From positions 1 to 10,066 of the forward strand of contig DTYY01000344.1 in NCBI GenBank assembly GCA_012961645.1: 10,066 nt of DNA. The letters are read 5' to 3'. Shown piece by piece: positions 8,401 to 10,066 of this stretch. Numbering within the stretch: the first letter of the stretch is position 1; the number at the start of each line of letters is the position of its first letter. Made by a program: the position numbers and the translations under genes. The notes beneath the pieces are model-generated. The model did no database searches, was not told where the DNA came from, and was given only the letters and a program-made list of their open reading frames with translations. Origin of the DNA: Methanosarcinales archaeon (GTDB lineage: Archaea; Halobacteriota; Methanosarcinia; Methanosarcinales; Methanogasteraceae).

Positions 8401-10066
8401 GTGACAGTTCTGTTGTCGAGCCGAACCTGGTATCTGTCGATTGAAACGATGACATGACCAGGAGTAGCACCGCGGAAGTAGGGCATTATGTTTATTTTAC
8501 TATCAGTGCCATTTGCCCAGTCAGTCCAGACATCATTCCAGCGCCTCCAGTGGTTTGTCTCATCATAACCAATAGTATTATAATAATTAATTTTAGATGT
8601 CTTTACATACTGACCTCCATATTCTTCTCTACATTTAACATAAAAACCGACCGGATGTTGTTGACCATGGCTATCAGTGACAGAACCATCGACTGTGCCA
8701 TTAAACTCTATCTCGATGCAATCAAAATGAAATCTTGCCGGGACTTCCGGCGGTAACTGCGGTAATGGTATTGTCAGTGGCCGAGTCCAATCAGCTTCTC
8801 CAGATATCGATTCATTGCTCTGCATATAAAACCATACCGTGCTGTTTGCATCCGCACCCCCGTTGTTCCTGATCTCTGCAGTCGCACTGACCATGTCGCC
8901 ACTATTCGGCTCTGCCGGAACGAGCGTGATGTTTGTTATATCCAGATCGAGTGGAGTTACGTGGAGCGTGCAGTTCTTCACGTTATTCCCTGTATCGCCT
9001 CTGAAGAGGATGGTATCATGAAGATGCCTGGTATTGCCATCCCCTATAGGAGGATCGATCTCGTCCAGCTCGTTGTCAGGATTGACCACTGCTGCCATCG
9101 TATGGCATCCACCTGCCACATCCACGTCCCATCTCATCGAAACGGTCCTGGTCTCGTCAACTCCCAGGTAGACATTATCGATCGTTCCGATTCTTTTAAA
9201 CCGCTCTCCACAGGTTCCGGCAAAATCGGTCCAGTTGACAAAGAACGCGACGCTCACGTTCCCGCCGGTATGTGATACGTTGCTGTTACCTATACTTGTG
9301 GTTATATCAACGCTATCCTCCCTTTCTATCGATTGCGGCTCAACACTTACACCCTCAACAGAGAAGTCATATCTTGCGTCCACATCCACGTGTGAACTGT
9401 TCAGTCTATCGTTGGTTTCATTACTATCAGCCCCACCGTATGGAGTACTCACGTTCACATTTATTATATGGTATCCGGTTTCTTTTGGACTCCATATCGC
9501 AGAAATACTCGTCGTTTCGCCACCATTCAGGCGATCGATATGGATCTCGCTAAAAATGATTCCGCTTTTGTTCACATCGTGATAGTCTAAGCAGGTGCCA
9601 TCCAGGAACGTAACCGTGATATTGGTCGCATCGATGGCGCCGAGGTTTGCTATCGTAGCGGTGACATTCACATCCAGACCCAGATAATAATCTTCACCCT
9701 CGGGTATCTCTATTTCGATCCCTGTCACTGCAAGATCGGTGCCGTTGACGACCACACCTTCGGTCAGCGTGTTATTTGTTTCATCTGTCTCAACAGAGCG
9801 ATTACGCGGGTCAACCATGACTGTGATATTGTGATCGCCTGCACCGCCATAGGCTGCACCTGTGAGCCATGATGCGTTGATGGTCTTTGATTCAGTGGCG
9901 TTTAATATCACTGGTTCTTCTGCGATGAGCGCTTCGTATCCATCTATTGTGAAATTGCACTGATACGACCCCATACCCGGGATATAAGGCAATTCTACCC
10001 TGACCGTTATATTTTCACCATATACCCAATCTGTCCATACATTTATATAATCTTCAATGGATCTCA
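2418..10066 (-). CDS. Giant membrane-anchored multi-CARDB/DUF3344 surface protein (5' end beyond window)
   Basis: At least 2,548 codons read open from the right edge to a TGA at 2418-2420. The frame stays open upstream of the TTG at 9992 and encodes a recognisable module half (INVWTDWVYGENITVRV), so the true start lies outside. Order of parts: a partial CARDB repeat, twelve complete CARDB repeats (3915-9737), DUF3344 (3042-3905), one CARDB repeat (2718-3041), a Gly-rich linker, a membrane helix (about 2490-2543) and a 23-residue tail with basic residues. CARDB repeats end in an acidic motif such as DPTDEIDEMNESNN or DPEDVVKELDESNN. N-x-S/T sequons are very dense (about fifteen in the first 260 residues after 9992), as in archaeal surface glycoproteins. 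Most likely a long stalk displaying binding modules outside the cell, held by its C-terminus. Architecture is firm; ligand and partner are unknown. Followed on the same strand by the DUF3344/beta-helix gene after 415 bases, so probably related but separately promoted. Confidence 0.93.
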   Translation of the reverse strand, partial: RSIEDYINVWTDWVYGENITVRVELPYIPGMGSYQCNFTIDGYEALIAEEPVILNATESKTINASWLTGAAYGGAGDHNITVMVDPRNRSVETDETNNTLTEGVVVNGTDLAVTGIEIEIPEGEDYYLGLDVNVTATIANLGAIDATNITVTFLDGTCLDYHDVNKSGIIFSEIHIDRLNGGETTSISAIWSPKETGYHIINVNVSTPYGGADSNETNDRLNSSHVDVDARYDFSVEGVSVEPQSIEREDSVDITTSIGNSNVSHTGGNVSVAFFVNWTDFAGTCGERFKRIGTIDNVYLGVDETRTVSMRWDVDVAGGCHTMAAVVNPDNELDEIDPPIGDGNTRHLHDTILFRGDTGNNVKNCTLHVTPLDLDITNITLVPAEPNSGDMVSATAEIRNNGGADANSTVWFYMQSNESISGEADWTRPLTIPLPQLPPEVPARFHFDCIEIEFNGTVDGSVTDSHGQQHPVGFYVKCREEYGGQYVKTSKINYYNTIGYDETNHWRRWNDVWTDWANGTDSKINIMPYFRGATPGHVIVSIDRYQVRLDNRTVTLNAGESGLFATEWDTGFPLKPGKNYTILASVEDKRKESGSVYVGGADLAVTNLSTKSVVMDGDRVWVSATIENLGRMDAKAFNVNFSEIYTYTGEYLEETRVELINTTHIRGLGAGNSMNITVPWNASIRDIGDEWRSNYTINVTIDPLENTNREENETNNFFEQYLRVHPSRDFVVTNLSFSVNGTTCDPLELSLYDDVVLNATVIIKNLANQGDSVVTRFYIDGTDKEHEIGSYRIVFDAGGGTEYAEIGWDDIHIPGDHDLIVVLDPEEKICEIDETNNVSTWKIRVNAPELVLESLDLHPANPEKGESVGINVTIANEGMRDASNVVLQICDWRERHIEDTGEQSGPGHEELTIKRENATAMRLYLDLWVEDGCRVCINDSGGKEIACYHKDFHGWTHWLLDSNITILVTNTETGRASARVSKVYHLSGGTINMSTHNLGIDEEKNISVNWNPSVVGERLIAATLDPDDRIAEYNESDNRLTRFISVQTADLTVSNLSFWQNGVEIGENDTIRHGDMITMTADIANTGVEDAGDFNVSFLIDNIPIKEEMIHDLANGSTISRSTNWSATVGSHLIKVEVDFGNRINETNETDNIAASTRYVCGAELSGDISWESMGLHGDPLYGPAQPYDEDEVIITTTMNNSGEMSAANFSTALFFDCMPDHFSKRCGHSWLEGKWVNKTYPGAECLYLDVTTPVSDPEYGRRLTMGDVVVYDGNGSEVARPYRSCSIMVEGDTTNIFITPQGYSFEPVFDIYFYPIYQNETSMLFGEIDVDVGDSHSILMNRTVSAGNFTIVAVIDPGNQAPEDRDHREDNVISRMMCVKPTRDFVVTDVTAARTNLSDLDTTDITAEEANIGLRSGTANVSLVDYEEENRTYSYHYNLNRSLSYLPIPPDATLSGFQYDAALIPGEEKLQDYENLTIIHRPGMDTIELHFNEITLSDPSTGDPRTGVISVRDEHDEQLWIKSYRSGNLLKDVYLRVPGETAYIYTCRATFDLDRYTTERELLKEGITLNASKTWNESKDITVAWDAYTGDRTITITLDKEDEITEINELNNELGTSFVVNASRDPVIVGLNITPEHPVDGDDVDITAVVANNGSRNASFAFDLWAETMICEDMTEMPDSDLITDLGDRVRYIRLLKHTNLTLAPGENVTVNTTWNDITISGSPEYHVIAIVDPTDEIDEMNESNNEIKRKIMMSYPDFTIGGLLQDTLAVTIREIGGICGAPDVTVRFEASETETCHITRCGWFSPKKASGASSIRVHFDYIDARDGWVEVREKPRSHPLKIYSRGEFCGWSPWVDGDKIYINGHNAWIDIDEYDWGNVSDEQIEYLGRFDREHVEMPWTEYREPYDLTVTVDPDNNVTELDENNNNETIRMGADIDVSKHLTASPYAPIMGDTCNIGIIENIGSLRTGKFNVTLYVNATNETSFEYNTTINNAISLAPNEEYVFPWKTPEVDPPDDIDYTIRIVADPEDVVKELDESNNKGSGDLTVYSHTNYTGDRLYLYETDWVYGNIDYTIGDSIYRSGGLEEDAWNDYVVNFEDVIPENIKENDIKLARLYLYWTWSKVYSINESKNVPVPAEVNVKFNNGWISEDRRYLDYPHATDWDVAWGTYTYEIPSDAVKPDNTVIVDRRPFKNKYDSDPNYLNPYACGIFGVGLLVIHKSDDGVLTNYWINEGGDVIYGDANALDIVDMVTTAVFEGEVEDEDMTNATLWTVVPGGEGDVNAVRFNGIEWESAWDADIGINNRSVTEHLITRDNTARLQYISGDSMMSSRAFLFLRYPPDLNIINLTAPASTVVGAHQTINVTIRNDGRSDAHDFNATFYIDGKQMIRIPHLDLPAGNSTTLHLYNWTPKMLGHVYNLTAAADVLSGEDWTEVETDNNAMTKYVMIEEGGFGNQTGPRGIRGGSNPTGGEFTEPITGRVMQGMKEFLTFGGGGGAGMFSLTEWLMKGAVWSVLLLLVCLGYWMEQRSYVSQRHRLSFFQTSETIA
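2421..2717 (-). other. C-terminal Gly-rich linker, membrane helix and tail
   Basis: After the last CARDB repeat comes a low-complexity Gly/Pro linker (FGNQTGPRGIRGGSNPTGGE), a GGGGGAGMF turn and the hydrophobic helix GAVWSVLLLLVCLGYWM (about 2490-2543). The tail carries RSYVSQRHR. By the positive-inside rule the tail faces the cytoplasm and all repeats face out. There is no PGF or other archaeosortase motif before the helix. Confidence 0.8.
3042..3905 (-). other. DUF3344 domain of the giant protein
   Basis: About 288 residues between two CARDB repeats open with DRLYLYETDWVYGNIDYTIG. They include ARLYLYWTWSKVY, GIFGVGLLVIHKSDDG and TNYWINEGGDVIYGD, and end in a SSRAFLFLRYPPDL junction into CARDB. 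The TNYWINEGG motif is shared with the downstream gene. Only one cysteine is present. The DNA from about 3430 to 3900 is richer in A and T than the rest of the gene. Confidence 0.85.
4353..4691 (-). repeat. Inserted CUB-like module 6
   Basis: About 113 residues contain SSIRVHFDYIDARDGWVEVR, LKIYSRGEFCGWSPWVDGDK, IYINGHNAWIDIDEY and four cysteines in or near the module. The WSPWVDGDKIYI segment aligns with WTDWANGTDSKINI and WTHWLLDSNITI in modules 2 and 3. Confidence 0.55.
5388..5789 (-). repeat. Inserted CUB-like module 5 (longest)
   Basis: About 134 residues. The second half follows the shared pattern: MDTIELHFNEITLSDPSTGD, GVISVRDEHDEQLWIKSY, LLKDVYLRVPGE and YTCRATFDLDRY. A roughly 50-residue tyrosine-rich lead-in (NRTYSYHYNLNRSLSYLPIP) has no equivalent in the others. 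Confidence 0.5.
6093..6410 (-). repeat. Inserted CUB-like module 4
   Basis: About 106 residues carry CLYLDVTTPV, GDVVVYDGNGSEVARPY, CSIMVEGDTTNIFI and FDIYFYPIY, in the same strand order as the other inserts. The VVVYDGNGSEV segment is the most CUB-like stretch in the window. Confidence 0.5.
7098..7385 (-). repeat. Inserted CUB-like module 3
   Basis: About 96 residues are inserted after the strand VVLQICDW. Landmarks are MRLYLDLWVEDGCRVCINDS, EIACYHKDFHGWTHWLLDS and NITILVTNTE, aligned by eye with the other inserts. Cysteines in CRVC and IAC suggest a disulfide. Confidence 0.5.
8373..8735 (-). repeat. Inserted CUB-like module 2
   Basis: Within a CARDB repeat, about 120 residues interrupt the core. 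They contain a FHFDCIEIEF strand, GFYVKCREEYGG, WTDWANGTDSKINI and VIVSIDRYQV. The pattern of hydrophobic strand, V-x-V, W-[ST]-x-W and polar turn, then a final I-D-x-Y strand recurs in the other inserts and recalls CUB-type beta-sandwiches. It carries an AT-rich stretch (8560-8650) unlike its surroundings. Confidence 0.5.
9903..10066 (-). repeat. Inserted CUB-like module 1 (C-terminal part only)
   Basis: At the window edge the frame reads VWTDWVYGENITVRV followed by YQCNFTIDGYEAL. This matches the second half of the inserted modules further along (compare VWTDWANGTDSKINI then VIVSIDRYQV at 8373-8735). It shows the array continues outside the window. Confidence 0.5.

Larger units (their letters stand above)
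3915..10066 (-). repeat. Array of CARDB (Ig-like) protein repeats, 12 complete plus 1 partial
   Basis: Approximate repeat spans, in protein order: edge-9765 (partial), 9737-9384, 9374-9015, 8957-8262 (insert), 8261-7893, 7883-7527, 7526-6927 (insert), 6920-6585, 6578-5922 (insert), 5915-5199 (insert), 5192-4800, 4793-4263 (insert), 4262-3915. Each starts with a strand like ADLAVTNLS or RDFVVTNLS. Most then have an [IV]xNxGxxDAxxF core, a VxWN strand and a D-P-x-x-x-I-x-E-x-[DN]-E-[TS]-[ND]-N end. Uninterrupted units are about 110-130 residues. The repeat ending near 8262 lacks the acidic end (it reads SVEDKRKESGSVYVG), and the one ending near 5922 has a degenerate one. A further repeat follows DUF3344 at 3041-2718. 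CARDB is a known adhesion-related family; calcium binding by the acidic ends is only inferred. Confidence 0.85.

Noticed and set aside
8994..9002. RGD tripeptide (LFRGDTGNN) in the giant protein.
   Set aside because: A single RGD in about 2,500 residues is expected by chance, and integrin-type recognition has no basis in archaea.
9990..9992. TTG at 9992 as the start codon of the giant gene.
   Set aside because: The frame stays open for 24 more codons to the window edge, and those codons encode a continuation of a recognisable module, so the start lies outside.

Overview
The window looks like a stretch of euryarchaeal genome coding for cell-surface proteins. The evidence is the combination of DUF3344, many CARDB (Ig-like) repeats, a parallel beta-helix, very dense N-glycosylation sequons, and an intergenic region with an archaeal TATA-like element and a strong Shine-Dalgarno sequence (GGTGATCC). 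Similar domain sets are typical of methanogens and anaerobic methane-oxidising archaea (Methanosarcina, Methanoperedens and ANME relatives). The exact lineage is inferred from these families; no marker gene is present to fix it.

Both large genes lie on the minus strand, and both are cut by the window edges. Transcription runs right to left. From 10066 to 2418 there is one uninterrupted frame of at least 2,548 codons with its start off the right edge. It encodes a giant modular surface protein: a partial CARDB repeat, twelve complete CARDB repeats, a DUF3344 domain, one more CARDB repeat, a glycine-rich linker, a single C-terminal membrane helix and a short basic tail. Six of the CARDB repeats are enlarged by inserted modules that look alike and resemble CUB-type beta-sandwiches.

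The 415-base gap (2003-2417) holds a hairpin or terminator-like inverted repeat, an AT-rich operator-like block with a TATA box, and a possible 30-codon leader ORF with a near-ideal ribosome-binding site. It ends 14 bases before the next gene.

From 2002 to the left edge is the second gene. Its N-terminus is complete with a signal peptide, followed by a cysteine-rich DUF3344 domain, one CARDB repeat and a right-handed beta-helix (NosD/PbH1-like) that runs off the window. The two proteins share a DUF3344-CARDB unit. One places it near a membrane anchor at the end of a long stalk; the other places it at the N-terminus of a secreted beta-helix protein. A shared role at the cell envelope (adhesion, matrix or polysaccharide binding) is plausible but unproven. 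No RNA genes, mobile elements or CRISPR arrays were seen.
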